DNA of 5,771 bases from Nitrospinota bacterium (GTDB lineage: Bacteria > Nitrospinota > Nitrospinia > UBA9942). Made by a program: the position numbers and the translations under genes. The notes beneath the pieces are model-generated. The model was not told the origin of the DNA and did not search any database. It saw nothing but the letters and a program-made list of their open reading frames with translations. The stretch is taken from positions 1 to 5,771 of the forward strand of contig JACRGN010000092.1 in assembly GCA_016234205.1 (NCBI GenBank), read 5' to 3'. Shown piece by piece: positions 5,607 through 5,771 of the stretch; within the stretch, counting starts at the first letter, position 1, and every line of letters starts with the position of its first letter.

Positions 5607-5771
5607 TTAGCTAATTTTTAACCCCCATAAATAATGATAAAAAGGGGCGATGAGACCAAAACCAGATTCCAAATCATCAAGCAGCTTTCTGCTGAAAAGG
5701 GTATCATCAATAACTCTATTACAAACCAGATATAGATTTTTCTTCTGATACCAATCCTGAAACTCTTCAGG
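5607..5771 (-). CDS. C-terminal 54 residues of an unidentified protein
   Basis: The minus frame is open from the right edge of the window to a TAA at 5609-5607, giving 54 residues without a start. The visible sequence begins PEEFQDWYQKKN, continues with a hydrophilic stretch around DDTLFSRKLLDDLESG and ends with the aromatic-rich IAPFYHYLWGLKIS. I do not recognise the family. The mixed, protein-like composition and the same strand as the sigma gene support a real gene end. It is separated from the sigma gene by 110 bases that hold a palindromic repeat, so co-transcription is possible but not shown. An open frame this short could also occur by chance. Confidence 0.5.
   Translation of the reverse strand, partial: PEEFQDWYQKKNLYLVCNRVIDDTLFSRKLLDDLESGFGLIAPFYHYLWGLKIS

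Overview
The window reads as chromosomal DNA of a Gram-negative, AT-leaning bacterium. It holds five complete protein genes I can place in a family, one complete small gene I cannot, and two genes cut by the window edges. Periplasmic-type M16 peptidases with signal peptides, a Tat-exported DUF362 protein, a THEP1-like NTPase and several short dispersed-repeat elements between or inside genes would fit a deep-branching, possibly anaerobic lineage such as Nitrospirota or a relative. That placement is an inference from gene content; no rRNA or other marker gene is present.

Layout. Positions 1-2705 are on the minus strand: a DUF218/ElyC-YdcF-type membrane protein, then a 145-base gap with a palindromic repeat and a good promoter -10 box, then a catalytic M16 zinc peptidase, then after one base a second M16 protein that runs off the left edge. 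Positions 2815-4619 are a compact plus-strand cluster: a Tat-signal DUF362 protein, a 98-residue helical protein of unknown function, and a THEP1-type P-loop NTPase. The last two overlap by 10 bases. The cluster meets an ECF-type sigma factor gene (minus, 4603-5496) tail to tail, with 17 bases of overlap. Upstream of the sigma gene is an imperfect palindromic repeat (5517-5586), and beyond it the 3' end of an unidentified minus-strand gene (5607-5771). No gene-free stretch reaches 300 bases.

How the genes may work together. The two adjacent M16 genes look like the paired arrangement in which one subunit carries the zinc site and the other is a partner. DUF362, the small duplicated-helix protein and the NTPase look co-translated and are the best candidate here for an uncharacterised functional unit. 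The sigma factor carries its own cysteine-bearing C-terminal extension and has no visible anti-sigma gene beside it, so it may sense a signal directly. None of these functional links is proven by the sequence.

The most interesting points are: an internal 30-residue duplication in the small protein; the DUF362/small protein/THEP1 cluster; the sigma factor's C-X8-C-X-C extension; two kinds of 7-bp repeat that make up much of an M16 signal peptide; and a palindrome built of 7-bp words at a strict 10-bp period that overlaps an M16 promoter.
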